Shown here in pieces: positions 7,080-15,265 of a DNA stretch of 26,061 nucleotides. The first letter of the stretch is position 1; each line of letters opens with the position of its first letter. The position numbers and the translations under genes are program-made. This DNA is from an uncultured Clostridia bacterium (GTDB lineage: Bacteria > Bacillota > Clostridia > UMGS1810). The DNA lies in assembly GCA_905210855.1 (NCBI GenBank), contig CAJLYL010000018.1, forward strand, positions 1 through 26,061, written 5' to 3'. The notes under the pieces are model-generated. The model saw only the letters and a list, made by a program, of their open reading frames with translations. It did not search any database and was not told where the DNA came from.

Positions 7080-7976
7080 ATGTTTACTGCTAAGGACGTT
7101 AAAGATTTGAGAGAAAAAACAGGCTGCGGAATGATGGATTGCAAAAAAGCGCTCACCCAGTCTGACGGAGATATGGAAAAGGCCATAGAGTTCCTCAGAG
7201 AAAAAGGCCTTGCCGCAGCAGAAAAGAAAGCAAGCAGAATTGCAGCAGAAGGTATAGTAGACGCTTATGTTGCGGCTGACGGTTCCGTCGGCTCGCTCAT
7301 CGAGGTAAACTCCGAGACAGACTTTGTTGCAAAAAATGCCGATTTCAGAGGCTTTGTAGCTACACTTGCAAAAATTGTTGCAGACGAGAATCCGGCAGAC
7401 GTTGACGCTCTTAAGGCGCTCAAATATACCGATTCCGACATGACCGTTGAAGAAATGCTCAGAGAAAAAATTCTCACAATCGGCGAGAACCTCACAATCA
7501 GAAGATTTGCAAGATATGAGGGCGGAGTTGTTTCCTACATCCACGGCGAGGGCAGAATCGGCGTGCTCGTTAAGGCTGAGGGCGATGTTGCAAACGCAGA
7601 CGCACACGAGGCTGCAAGAGACGCTGCAATGCAGATTGCGGCTATCAATCCGCTCTATCTTAACAAGGAGTCTGTTCCGGCAGAGGATGTTGAGCACGAA
7701 AAATCCATCATCATCGCTCAGATTAAGGAAGACCCCAAGAATGCAAGCAAACCCGACAATATCATTGAAAAGATGGTTGGCGGAAAAATCAACAAGTTCT
7801 TTGACCAGAACTGTCTGCTCCTCCAGGAATTCGTTAAGAACCCCGACCTCAAGGTTGGTCAGTACCTCGAATCCAAGGGTGTTAAACTTGTTGACTTTGT
7901 AAGATTTGAGAAGGGCGAAGGTCTTGAGAAGAGAGAAGACAACTTTGCCGACGAAGTTGCAAGCATGATTAAATAA
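7080..7976 (+). CDS. tsf: Elongation factor Ts
   Basis: Guanine-nucleotide exchange factor for EF-Tu, 298 residues (usual 280-300). The N-terminal UBA-like region holds VKDLREKTGCGMMDCKKAL. The TDFVAKN motif, which contacts EF-Tu, is present (residues about 80-86), as is GRIGVLVK. GGAGGG precedes the ATG by about 8 nt. It lies 90 bp after rpsB, presumably on the same transcript through the intervening hairpin, and ends at a strong terminator. Confidence 0.98.
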   Translation: MFTAKDVKDLREKTGCGMMDCKKALTQSDGDMEKAIEFLREKGLAAAEKKASRIAAEGIVDAYVAADGSVGSLIEVNSETDFVAKNADFRGFVATLAKIVADENPADVDALKALKYTDSDMTVEEMLREKILTIGENLTIRRFARYEGGVVSYIHGEGRIGVLVKAEGDVANADAHEAARDAAMQIAAINPLYLNKESVPAEDVEHEKSIIIAQIKEDPKNASKPDNIIEKMVGGKINKFFDQNCLLLQEFVKNPDLKVGQYLESKGVKLVDFVRFEKGEGLEKREDNFADEVASMIK

Positions 7977-7999
7977 TCAAAAACAAGAAATTTAAAAAA

Positions 8000-8039
8000 T
8001 TTCAAAAAAAGGAACACTTAGGTGTTCCTTTTTTTGAAA
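8000..8039 (+). terminator. Rho-independent terminator after tsf
   Basis: GGAACAC (8011-8017) and GTGTTCC (8022-8028) form a 7-bp stem with loop TTAG, extended by A7/T7 and TTTC/GAAA flanks to an 18-bp arm (8000-8017 with 8022-8039). The T tract is 8029-8035. The symmetry would work on either strand. Confidence 0.92.
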
Positions 8040-8044
8040 TACTA

Positions 8045-8053
8045 TGTTATAAT
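8045..8053 (+). promoter_or_regulatory. Extended -10 promoter for pyrH-frr-uppS-cdsA-dxr-rseP
   Basis: TG-T-TATAAT at 8045-8053 is an extended -10 element with a consensus hexamer. The -35 position (8025-8030, TTCCTT) is poor and lies inside the tsf terminator. It is the only good promoter between the terminator and pyrH. Confidence 0.6.
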
Positions 8054-8109
8054 ATATGAGACAGATTAATGAATGGCGTATTAAACATATAATTACAGGA
8101 GGAAACATG

Positions 8110-8826
8110 ATGAAACCAATATACAAAAGAGTTCTGCTGAAAATCAGCGGCGAGGCACTCGCCGGTGACAAATCATTCGGTCTTGACGAAAAAACTATCG
8201 GCGCCGTTACCGATGTGCTCAAGAAAGTGAATGAGATGGGCGTTGAGGTGGCCATAGTTGTCGGCGGCGGTAACTTTTGGCGCGGCAGAACCGGCGAAAA
8301 CATGGACAGAACCAGGGCAGACCACATGGGTATGCTTGCCACGGCGATTAACTCTCTTGCGCTTCAGGACGCTCTTGAGGCGCGCAATGTGCCCACCAGA
8401 GTGCAGACGGGCATAGAGATGCGCCAGATAGCCGAGCCGTATATCCGCGGCAAGGCTAACAAGCACCTTGAGAAAGGCAGAGTAGTTGTGTTCGGCTGCG
8501 GCACGGGAAATCCGTATTTCTCCACAGACACTGCGGCGGCGCTGCGCGCGGCGGAGATTAATGCGGACATAATCCTGCTTGCAAAAAAAGTTGACGGTGT
8601 GTACGACAGCGACCCCAATATCAACCCTAATGCTAAGAAATTCTCTACTCTTTCGTACATCGATGTGCTCAACAGAGGTCTCGGCGTAATGGATTCCACT
8701 GCGACATCTCTGTGTATGGATAACCACATCCCGATAAGGGTGTTCGGACTGGATGATCCCGAAAATATCATAAAAGCCGTATGCGGCGAAGAAATCGGAA
8801 CTATTGTTAAGGAGGATACAATATAA
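8110..8826 (+). CDS. pyrH: UMP kinase
   Basis: Phosphorylates UMP to UDP in pyrimidine nucleotide synthesis; bacterial amino-acid-kinase fold, hexameric in the family. Visible motifs are LLKISGEALAG at the N-terminus, VVGGGNFWRG (phosphate loop), RADHMGMLAT, GCGTGNPYFSTDTAAALRA and KKVDGVYDSDP. The product is 238 residues, normal length. AGGAGG (8097-8102) is 7 nt from ATG 8110 and 4 nt from ATG 8107, so 8110 is preferred; the in-frame ATG at 8056 lies at the promoter and is rejected. The stop overlaps the frr ATG by one base. Confidence 0.97.
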   Translation: MKPIYKRVLLKISGEALAGDKSFGLDEKTIGAVTDVLKKVNEMGVEVAIVVGGGNFWRGRTGENMDRTRADHMGMLATAINSLALQDALEARNVPTRVQTGIEMRQIAEPYIRGKANKHLEKGRVVVFGCGTGNPYFSTDTAAALRAAEINADIILLAKKVDGVYDSDPNINPNAKKFSTLSYIDVLNRGLGVMDSTATSLCMDNHIPIRVFGLDDPENIIKAVCGEEIGTIVKEDTI

Positions 8827-9377
8827 TGGCGGATTTGAGCAAATATCAGGAAAAAATGAACAAATCAATATCGGTTCTCGAGGAGGATCTCTCCACACTG
8901 CGCGCAGGCAGAGCCAATCCGGCTATGCTTAACAAGATTAATGTGGAGTATTACGGCGTGCAGACGCCGCTGCCGCAGATAGGCACTGTTTCCGTGCCCG
9001 ACCCGAGGACCATTCTTATTCAGCCGTGGGATGCTACGGTGCTTTCTGAGGTGGAAAAGGCCATCCTTAAATCCGACCTCGGCATAACTCCGAACAACGA
9101 CGGCAAGGCTATCCGTCTCTCTTTTCCACCCCTTACCGAGGAGAGAAGAAAAGAGATTGCAAAGGTCATCCACACCAAATGTGAGGAGGGCAAGGTGGCT
9201 ATCCGCTCCATAAGAAGGGACGCTATGGAGTTCTTTAAGGCGCAGAAGAAAAATAGCGAGATAACCGAAGATGACCTAAAGGGCATAGAGAAAGATGTGC
9301 AGAACCTTACGGATAAATTCGTAAAGAGTATCGATGAAATTCAGTCGAACAAAGAAAAAGAAATTATGGAGCTGTAA
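8826..9377 (+). CDS. frr: Ribosome recycling factor
   Basis: Releases ribosomes from mRNA after termination together with EF-G. The product is 183 residues (E. coli 185). Typical segments are LSTLRAGRANPAMLNKINVEYYG, LIQPWD, IGI-like LGITPNNDGKAIRLSFPPLTEERR and VAIRSIRRDAM. AGGAGG lies about 9 nt upstream. It overlaps pyrH by 1 bp and is followed after 3 bp by uppS, so it is translationally coupled. Confidence 0.97.
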   Translation: MADLSKYQEKMNKSISVLEEDLSTLRAGRANPAMLNKINVEYYGVQTPLPQIGTVSVPDPRTILIQPWDATVLSEVEKAILKSDLGITPNNDGKAIRLSFPPLTEERRKEIAKVIHTKCEEGKVAIRSIRRDAMEFFKAQKKNSEITEDDLKGIEKDVQNLTDKFVKSIDEIQSNKEKEIMEL

Positions 9378-9380
9378 TCT

Positions 9381-10130
9381 ATGTTCTTCGGATTCGGGAA
9401 AAAACAAAAAAACAATGCTGAGATAGATTATGCAAACATTCCTCAGCATATAGGTATAATAATGGACGGCAACGGCAGGTGGGCGCGGCGCAGAGGTTTG
9501 CCGCGTTCTGCCGGTCACGCCGCCGGTGCAAAGACTCTGGACAAAATCACCCGTGCGGCGGAGAAACTCGGCATACGTTATGTGACGGTATACGCCTTTT
9601 CCACGGAGAACTGGAAACGCCCCAAGGACGAGGTGGAATCGCTCATGAAACTGATGATAAACTACCTTGACGACTACAAGAGGGTGCTCGGCGGCGAGAA
9701 CATACGCATAAGGATAATCGGTCGGCGCGATCAGCTGTCGGAAGAGATTAACCGAAAGATTGACATCGTGGAGAAAAACACCGAGGATAACGATAAAATA
9801 ACACTCGTCATTGCTCTGAATTACGGCGGCAGAGAGGAGCTTGTTCACGCTACGCAAAAACTGTGCGCAGCGGCAAAGGACGGTAGGATAGATCCGGACG
9901 ATGTGGATGAAAAGATGATTGCGGATAATCTGTATACAAATTTCATGCCCGACCCCGACTTGATCATCAGACCGAGCGGCGAGCTGAGACTGAGCAATTT
10001 TCTTATGTGGCAGAGTGCGTACAGCGAGTTTTGGTTTTCGGATATCTGCTGGCCGGACTTTACCGAGGCGGATCTGCACAGGGCAGTAATCGATTATCAG
10101 GCGAGAAACAGGCGCTTCGGAGGTGTGTGA
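9381..10130 (+). CDS. uppS: Isoprenyl (undecaprenyl) diphosphate synthase
   Basis: Cis-prenyltransferase that builds the C55 lipid carrier for peptidoglycan from FPP and IPP. IIMDGNGRWARRRG carries the catalytic Asp and the FPP phosphate-binding residues. YAFSTENWKRP, a conserved ALNYGGREEL block and the C-terminal PDLIIRPSGELRLSNFLMWQ with SEFWF confirm the family. The 249-residue length is normal. The N-terminal 18 residues are a variable basic stretch. Its stop TGA shares one base with the cdsA ATG. Confidence 0.96.
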   Translation: MFFGFGKKQKNNAEIDYANIPQHIGIIMDGNGRWARRRGLPRSAGHAAGAKTLDKITRAAEKLGIRYVTVYAFSTENWKRPKDEVESLMKLMINYLDDYKRVLGGENIRIRIIGRRDQLSEEINRKIDIVEKNTEDNDKITLVIALNYGGREELVHATQKLCAAAKDGRIDPDDVDEKMIADNLYTNFMPDPDLIIRPSGELRLSNFLMWQSAYSEFWFSDICWPDFTEADLHRAVIDYQARNRRFGGV

Positions 10131-10951
10131 TGACTAAGAGAATAATTTTCGGAGTGCTCGGCGCTATTGTCGCCGTTTCGGTGTTTTTGTATGCCGATTT
10201 GCTTGTTATAGGCGTGATAGTCGGCGCGATAATCATGCTTGCTCTGTATGAATTTTTCCGCACCGTAGGATATACCAAGGACAGAAAAATCCTTGTGCTG
10301 CTGTCGTATGCTTACGCAATCGGCACAACGGTTACTTTCATAACGGAAAAGGCTGCCTCAAACAGGCTCATGCCGCCGATCATGTTTATGTACACCGTAC
10401 TGCTTCTGCTTGCTATGGTGCTTAACCACAAACGTCTGACATTTTCCGACGCGGCGACGGCATTTTTGGGTACAAACTACATCACGCTTTTCCTGTCGTG
10501 CATATATCTCATCAGTGCACTGCCAAACGGCAGAATGTACATCTGGATTCCGTTTGTCATAGCGTGGCTTACGGACACATTTGCGTATTTTACGGGCGTT
10601 TTCTTCGGCAAAACCAAGCTTATACCCGAGGTCAGCCCCAAGAAAACCGTTGAGGGCGCACTCGGCGGTGTTGCCGGTGCGGTGGTGTCGATGATGGTGT
10701 ATATGGCGGTGTGTAAATATGCTTTCGACGCAACGCCGAAATATCTCATGGGTGCGGTGCTCGCTTTTGTCTGCTCGTGTGCGTCTCAAGTGGGCGACCT
10801 TGCGGCGTCATGCATCAAGAGGGAACACGGCGCAAAGGATTTCGGCAGCATAATGCCGGGTCACGGCGGTGTGCTCGATAGGTTTGATTCCGTAATATAC
10901 ATTGCGCCCGTGGTTTATTATTTCTTAACCGGATTCGGCATATTCGGCTGA
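10130..10951 (+). CDS. cdsA: Phosphatidate cytidylyltransferase (CDP-diglyceride synthase)
   Basis: Integral membrane enzyme converting phosphatidic acid and CTP to CDP-diacylglycerol, the branch point of phospholipid synthesis. The 273-residue protein has about 7-8 hydrophobic segments and the diagnostic C-terminal signature S-x-I-K-R-x4-K-D-F-x2-I-M-P-G-H-G-G-x-L-D-R-F-D at residues about 225-250. ATG 10130 follows GGAGGTGTG by a few bases and overlaps the uppS stop; the longer open frame from 10007 runs inside uppS and is rejected. Confidence 0.96.
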   Translation: MTKRIIFGVLGAIVAVSVFLYADLLVIGVIVGAIIMLALYEFFRTVGYTKDRKILVLLSYAYAIGTTVTFITEKAASNRLMPPIMFMYTVLLLLAMVLNHKRLTFSDAATAFLGTNYITLFLSCIYLISALPNGRMYIWIPFVIAWLTDTFAYFTGVFFGKTKLIPEVSPKKTVEGALGGVAGAVVSMMVYMAVCKYAFDATPKYLMGAVLAFVCSCASQVGDLAASCIKREHGAKDFGSIMPGHGGVLDRFDSVIYIAPVVYYFLTGFGIFG

Positions 10952-10962
10952 CGGAGGATTTT

Positions 10963-12105
10963 ATGAAAAACTTGTCCATACTCGGCTCCACCGGCTCTAT
11001 TGGCAGACAGACCTTAGAGGTGGCGGACTGTTTTGATGATATTAACATAGTTGCTCTCTCGGCGAACAGCAACGCAAAGCTGCTTGCGGAGCAGACTAAA
11101 AAATACAAACCCAAAATCGTGTGCATAGGCTCTGATCATTATTCCGAGCTAAAGGCAGAACTTGACGGAATCCCCATCCGCATAGTGTGCGGAGTGGAAG
11201 GACTTGTTGAGATTGCGGAGTACGAAAAAACCGAGATGCTGCTCACATCGGTAGTAGGCAATGTGGGGCTGCTGCCGACGGTTGCGGCAGTGAAAAAAGG
11301 CAAAAAAATTCTGCTTGCCAACAAGGAAACCCTTGTTACCGCGGGGCAGATTATAATTCCGCTCGCAAAGGAATATAACGCGGACATCCTGCCCGTTGAC
11401 AGCGAGCACAGCGCTATTTTTCAGTGCCTGAGGGGCAATGATTACAAAAAAATCAAAAAAATTCTCCTCACTGCGTCCGGTGGGCCGTTCTTCGGCAAAA
11501 CTAAGGACGAACTTGCACGCGTGCGCCGTGAGGATGCGCTCAAACACCCCAATTGGTCTATGGGCAGCAAGATAACCATAGACAGTGCCACCATGATGAA
11601 TAAGGGGCTTGAGGTTATAGAGGCAAAGTGGCTTTTCGGCGTTGAGGCGGACGACATCGAGGTGCTTGTGCACAGGCAGAGCATAGTACATTCTGCCGTC
11701 AGATTCTGCGACAATTCCGTCATAGCGCAGCTCGGTGTGCCGGATATGAAACTGCCCATCAGCTACGCGATAAACTACCCCGAGAGGGCGGCTGCGGTGA
11801 CAGATGAGCTTGATTTGTTCTCCTGCGGTGCGCTCACCTTTGAGAAACCCGATATGCAGACATTTGGCTGCCTGGCGCTTGCGCTCGACGCGGCAAAGCG
11901 CGGCGGACTGCTGCCCACCGTGATGAATGCCGCAAACGAGGTGGCTGTGGATATGTTTTTGCATGACAAAATCGGTTTTTGTGATATTTGCGAAATTGTT
12001 GCAAAAACTATGAACGGAGTGCATACAAACGGTGAACCGACCGTTGAAAAAATTGTTGAGTATGACGCGGCGGCGCGCGAGTTCGCGGCTGCCTGCGGAA
12101 AGTGA
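10963..12105 (+). CDS. dxr: 1-deoxy-D-xylulose 5-phosphate reductoisomerase
   Basis: First committed MEP-pathway step: NADPH-dependent conversion of DXP to MEP. LGSTGSIGRQTL (residues 5-16) is the NADPH-binding loop. LLANKETLV, the metal-site segment VDSEHSAIFQCL, TASGGPFF, HPNWSMGSKITIDSATMMNKGLE and the C-terminal PTVMNAANEVAV are all present. The length is 380 residues, normal. GGAGG precedes the ATG; 11 bp separates it from cdsA and 6 bp from rseP. IspE, a later enzyme of the same pathway, is at 23142. Confidence 0.97.
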   Translation: MKNLSILGSTGSIGRQTLEVADCFDDINIVALSANSNAKLLAEQTKKYKPKIVCIGSDHYSELKAELDGIPIRIVCGVEGLVEIAEYEKTEMLLTSVVGNVGLLPTVAAVKKGKKILLANKETLVTAGQIIIPLAKEYNADILPVDSEHSAIFQCLRGNDYKKIKKILLTASGGPFFGKTKDELARVRREDALKHPNWSMGSKITIDSATMMNKGLEVIEAKWLFGVEADDIEVLVHRQSIVHSAVRFCDNSVIAQLGVPDMKLPISYAINYPERAAAVTDELDLFSCGALTFEKPDMQTFGCLALALDAAKRGGLLPTVMNAANEVAVDMFLHDKIGFCDICEIVAKTMNGVHTNGEPTVEKIVEYDAAAREFAAACGK

Positions 12106-12111
12106 GGATAT

Positions 12112-13131
12112 ATGCTGACTGCTGTAAGTGCGATTATCGTTTTTTGCGTTATCATCTTTATACATGAATTGGGGCACTTTGTCACGGCAAAACTCTTTGG
12201 CATGACGGTCAACGAATTTTCCGTCGGCATGGGGCCGCGCCTCGGCGGTTTCAGGCGCGGCGGCACGGATTATTCTCTGCGTGCTCTGCCGCTCGGCGGT
12301 TATGTCAAGCTCGAGGGCGAGGACGGAGAATCTGAGGATAGTAATGCCTTTTGCAATAAACCGCGGTATGCAAGGCTCATTGTGCTTGCGGCAGGCGCTT
12401 TTATGAATTTTGTGCTGGGATTTTTGCTCTTTGCAATCATCATGTCCAATGCGGCGTCATTTGCCACAAACAAAGTCGGCACGGTGCTTGAAAACTCTTC
12501 ATTTGCTGACGCCGGCATACAGATCGGCGATGAGATAATCGCCATGCACGGTGATTCATATTCAACCAAGGTGCGTACTTACAACGATATAACGTACTTT
12601 ATGTACAAAAACTCAAATAACAGCGCAGAGATTATCTTTAGGCGTGACGGCGCGGAATTCGGAGTTGTGACGGCGCCCAAGTATTCCGAGGAAAACGGCA
12701 GATATCTCCTGGGCTTTACCCCCATGCCGGAGGGCAAGACGTTTTTCGGAGTAGTAAAATACACGTGGTATCAGTCGCTGTTTGTGATTAAAGTGGTGCT
12801 GTTCTCCTTTGTCGATTTGATAAAGGGCAGTGTGCCTGCGTCGGATATATCCGGCCCTGTGGGCATAGTGGGCGAGATAGGCAATGCGGCGAGAAACGGC
12901 ATTTTGCCACTGATTAACCTTGCGGCGCTTATTTCTCTCAACCTCGGTGTGGTAAATCTGCTGCCGCTGCCGGCTCTGGACGGGGGCAGAATACTTTTTG
13001 TACTTATAGAGATAATCAGGCGCAAACCCGTGCCGCCCGACAAAGAGGCAATGGTGCACGCGCTGGGTTTTGTGCTGCTTATAGGACTTATGCTTGTGAT
13101 AACATTTTTCGATATATCCAAGCTCGTGTGA
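12112..13131 (+). CDS. rseP: Site-2 intramembrane metalloprotease RseP (RasP)
   Basis: Zinc protease cleaving membrane-embedded substrates such as anti-sigma factors and signal peptide remnants. HELGH at residues 18-22 lies in TM1. A central PDZ domain at about 110-190 includes ENSSFADAGIQIGDEI. The second zinc motif is in NLLPLPALDGGRILF near residue 285, and the last TM is at about 318-338. The 339-residue length is typical of Firmicutes forms. It is the last gene of the cluster; no clear terminator follows. Confidence 0.96.
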   Translation: MLTAVSAIIVFCVIIFIHELGHFVTAKLFGMTVNEFSVGMGPRLGGFRRGGTDYSLRALPLGGYVKLEGEDGESEDSNAFCNKPRYARLIVLAAGAFMNFVLGFLLFAIIMSNAASFATNKVGTVLENSSFADAGIQIGDEIIAMHGDSYSTKVRTYNDITYFMYKNSNNSAEIIFRRDGAEFGVVTAPKYSEENGRYLLGFTPMPEGKTFFGVVKYTWYQSLFVIKVVLFSFVDLIKGSVPASDISGPVGIVGEIGNAARNGILPLINLAALISLNLGVVNLLPLPALDGGRILFVLIEIIRRKPVPPDKEAMVHALGFVLLIGLMLVITFFDISKLV

Positions 13132-13191
13132 AAAAAGTTGAGTAAAAAATAATTAAATTTATAAAAAACACTTTATTTTATCGTTTGTTTT

Positions 13192-13200
13192 TGATATAAT
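13192..13200 (+). promoter_or_regulatory. Extended -10 promoter upstream of rnjA
   Basis: TG-A-TATAAT at 13192-13200; the -35 position (13172-13177, TTTATT) is weak, which an extended -10 element tolerates. The predicted start is near 13207. Confidence 0.55.
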
Positions 13201-13219
13201 AATATGAGAGCGATATTTA

Positions 13220-13237
13220 ACCGCAAAAATTTGCGGT
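13220..13237. promoter_or_regulatory. Perfect 18-bp palindrome (operator or hairpin)
   Basis: ACCGCAAA-AA-TTTGCGGT is perfectly self-complementary in its 8-bp arms. It is followed immediately by a second consensus -10 (TATAAT, 13237-13242), so the palindrome fills the spacer of a possible promoter whose -35 would be TATTTA (13214-13219). In the RNA from the upstream promoter it would be a hairpin about 13 nt from the 5' end. Confidence 0.5.
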
Positions 13238-13252
13238 ATAATATATAAAATT

Positions 13253-13305
13253 CTGCATTGCATATGCCGTGTGATCGGGCGTCAAAATCTATATCGGCAT
13301 TGCAG
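13253..13305 (+). promoter_or_regulatory. Bulged hairpin in the rnjA leader
   Basis: CTGCA (13253-13257) and ATGCCG (13264-13269) together pair with the contiguous CGGCATTGCAG (13295-13305), leaving a 6-nt bulge on the 5' side and a 25-nt loop. Eleven pairs of this kind are unlikely to be accidental, but no function is evident. Confidence 0.4.
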
Positions 13306-13497
13306 TATGTGCGGAGAAAATTTAAGTTTTTTTTGAATGTTTTGCTCTGCCGACCGTTTTTGGCAAGCCGACATTCATGCACACGGACAAGTGTGTATCA
13401 ATGTATAACTGATTTGAGCGGATTAGTTTGATACTTTGAGAAAAAGCCCTGAATTTATGGGTTTGTTTTTGTGTTCAAATTTTTAAGGAGGAATATT

Positions 13498-15165
13498 GTG
13501 GCAAAAAAATCAAAATTAAAAGTAATACCTCTCGGAGGTCTTGATGAGATAGGTAAAAATATGACCGTTTTTGAGTACGGCAACGACATAATCGTGCTCG
13601 ACTGCGGACTTGCTTTTCCCGATGAAGAGCTTTTGGGCATAGACACCGTCATACCCGATTTTTCTTATCTCACAAAAAATATTGAAAAGGTGAGGGCGGT
13701 TGTGCTCACTCACGGTCATGAGGATCACATAGGAGCACTGCCGTATTTTCTGCGCGAGATAAATGTGCCGGTGTACGGAACCAACCTCACGCTTGGTTTG
13801 GTGGCAAATAAACTGAAAGAGCACAATCTGCTCTCCGGCTCTACTCTCAACAGGGTAAAACCGGGCGACACGATCAACCTTGGACCGTTTAAGGTTGAGT
13901 TCATAAGGTCAAATCACTCCATAGCAGATGCCGTGGCAATAGCAATTCACACACCGCTCGGTGTGGTTGTGCACACAGGCGATTTCAAAATCGATACGAC
14001 GCCGATTGACGGAGAAATGATTGACCTGACAAGATTTGGCGAGCTTGGCAAAAAAGGTGTGCTGCTGCTCATGAGTGACAGCACCAATGCGGAGCGCACA
14101 GGATTTACAAAATCGGAGCGCACGGTCGGCTCTACCTTTGAATCGGTGTTCAAGGCGACGAAGGATCGCATAATCGTGGCAACCTTTGCATCGAATGTAC
14201 ACAGGGTTCAGCAAATTATCAACGCTGCGCGAAACAATAACCGTAAAGTAGCTGTGTCCGGCAGAAGTATGGTAAACCTTGTGGATGTGGCAATACAGCT
14301 TGGATATATGAAGGTGCCCAAAGGTACTATAATCGACATAGACGACATAAAGAAGTACCCTGACGAAAACCTTGTCATAATCACAACAGGCAGCCAGGGC
14401 GAGCCAATGAGCGCGCTCTACCGAATGGCATATTCCGACCACAGAAAGGTTGAGATTAAAAAAGGCGACACGGTAATCGTGTCCGCTAACCCAATTCCGG
14501 GCAACGAGAAACTCGTGTCCAATGTGGTGAACGAGCTGTTCAAAAAAGGTGCGGATGTCATAAACGACCACACCACGGCAGAGGTTCATGTGTCGGGTCA
14601 TGCGTGCCAGGAGGAACTCAAGATGATTCTTGCGCTCACCAAGCCGAAATATTTTATGCCGGTGCATGGCGAATACAGACACCTCAAGGCGAATGCCGAC
14701 CTTGGCAGAATGATGGGCATAAGTGACAAGCGCATATTCATCATGGAGATAGGCAGAGTGCTCGAGATAAACAATTCTTCTGCAAGGGCAACGGAGACTG
14801 TGCCCTCGGGCAGAGTGCTTGTGGACGGTCTCGGCGTGGGCGATGTGGGTAACATTGTGCTGCGCGACAGACGGCATCTTGCCGAGGACGGACTTATCGT
14901 TATTGTTGTCACCATAGACGGTGCGACAGGTTCTGTGGTTGCAGGTCCCGATGTTATATCGCGCGGATTTGTCTATGTGCGCGAGGCGGAGAATCTCATG
15001 GAGACAATACGCGTCATCTGCAAGGATTGCCTTGATGAGTGCGAGAAGAGCAAGATTCGCGACTGGACTACCATTAAAACCAAGCTTAAGTCAAAGGTAT
15101 CCGACGAGCTGTACAGAGACACAAAGCGCAAGCCGATGATTCTGCCGGTTATAATGGAGACTTGA
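13498..15165 (+). CDS. rnjA: Ribonuclease J
   Basis: Metallo-beta-lactamase/beta-CASP nuclease with 5'-3' exo- and endonuclease activity in mRNA decay and rRNA maturation. HGHEDH at residues 72-77 is the zinc motif. HTGDFKID, SDSTNAERTG, the beta-CASP segments (TGSQGEPMSAL) and VHVSGHACQEE are diagnostic, and the C-terminal domain is complete. GTG 13498 follows AAGGAGG by 7 nt and gives 555 residues, the same length as B. subtilis RNase J1; the in-frame GTG at 13471 has no ribosome binding site. It is a single gene with its own long leader, not part of the preceding cluster. Confidence 0.96.
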   Translation: MAKKSKLKVIPLGGLDEIGKNMTVFEYGNDIIVLDCGLAFPDEELLGIDTVIPDFSYLTKNIEKVRAVVLTHGHEDHIGALPYFLREINVPVYGTNLTLGLVANKLKEHNLLSGSTLNRVKPGDTINLGPFKVEFIRSNHSIADAVAIAIHTPLGVVVHTGDFKIDTTPIDGEMIDLTRFGELGKKGVLLLMSDSTNAERTGFTKSERTVGSTFESVFKATKDRIIVATFASNVHRVQQIINAARNNNRKVAVSGRSMVNLVDVAIQLGYMKVPKGTIIDIDDIKKYPDENLVIITTGSQGEPMSALYRMAYSDHRKVEIKKGDTVIVSANPIPGNEKLVSNVVNELFKKGADVINDHTTAEVHVSGHACQEELKMILALTKPKYFMPVHGEYRHLKANADLGRMMGISDKRIFIMEIGRVLEINNSSARATETVPSGRVLVDGLGVGDVGNIVLRDRRHLAEDGLIVIVVTIDGATGSVVAGPDVISRGFVYVREAENLMETIRVICKDCLDECEKSKIRDWTTIKTKLKSKVSDELYRDTKRKPMILPVIMET

Positions 15166-15202
15166 TTTAATAAAGTTTTAATAATTTTTAATAATTAGTT
15201 TG

Positions 15203-15231
15203 TTGACAATCCTTCCTGTATATGTTATCTT
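15203..15231 (+). promoter_or_regulatory. Promoter of the SLH-PstS gene
   Basis: TTGACA (15203-15208) and TATCTT (15226-15231) with 17-bp spacing. The predicted start is near 15238, giving a leader of about 28 nt before the ATG at 15266. Confidence 0.7.
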
Positions 15232-15255
15232 TGAATTGACAAAACATATACGGGA
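15214..15255. repeat. Inverted repeat over the promoter and ribosome binding site
   Basis: TCCTGTATATGTT (15214-15226) and AACATATACGGGA (15243-15255) are inverted copies with one mismatch and a 16-bp centre. The left arm covers the promoter spacer up to the -10, the right arm reaches the GGGAGGG ribosome binding site. The placement fits an operator; in read-through RNA from rnjA it could fold over the ribosome binding site. Confidence 0.5.
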
Positions 15256-15265
15256 GGGATTTTTT

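Larger units (their letters stand above)
13132..13497 (+). other. 366-bp gene-free region before rnjA: promoters and structured leader
   Basis: There is no convincing coding frame here. It contains an extended -10 promoter (TG-A-TATAAT, 13192-13200), an 18-bp perfect palindrome (13220-13237), a long bulged hairpin (13253-13305), a T8 run near 13325-13334 and, close to rnjA, AAGGAGG. Transcription from the upstream promoter would give a leader of roughly 290 nt for rnjA, or a separate small RNA if it stops at the T8 run. It has the AT-rich look of a regulatory region; I do not recognise it as 6S, SRP or tmRNA. Confidence 0.6.

Noticed and set aside
13207..13334. 6S, SRP or tmRNA gene in the rnjA upstream region
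   Set aside because: None of the conserved sequence blocks of these RNAs (for example the GGTCAGG/GGAAGCAGCC loop of SRP RNA) is present.
13909..14877. 322-codon minus-strand open frame
   Set aside because: Shadow of rnjA; the plus-strand frame has the complete RNase J motif set.
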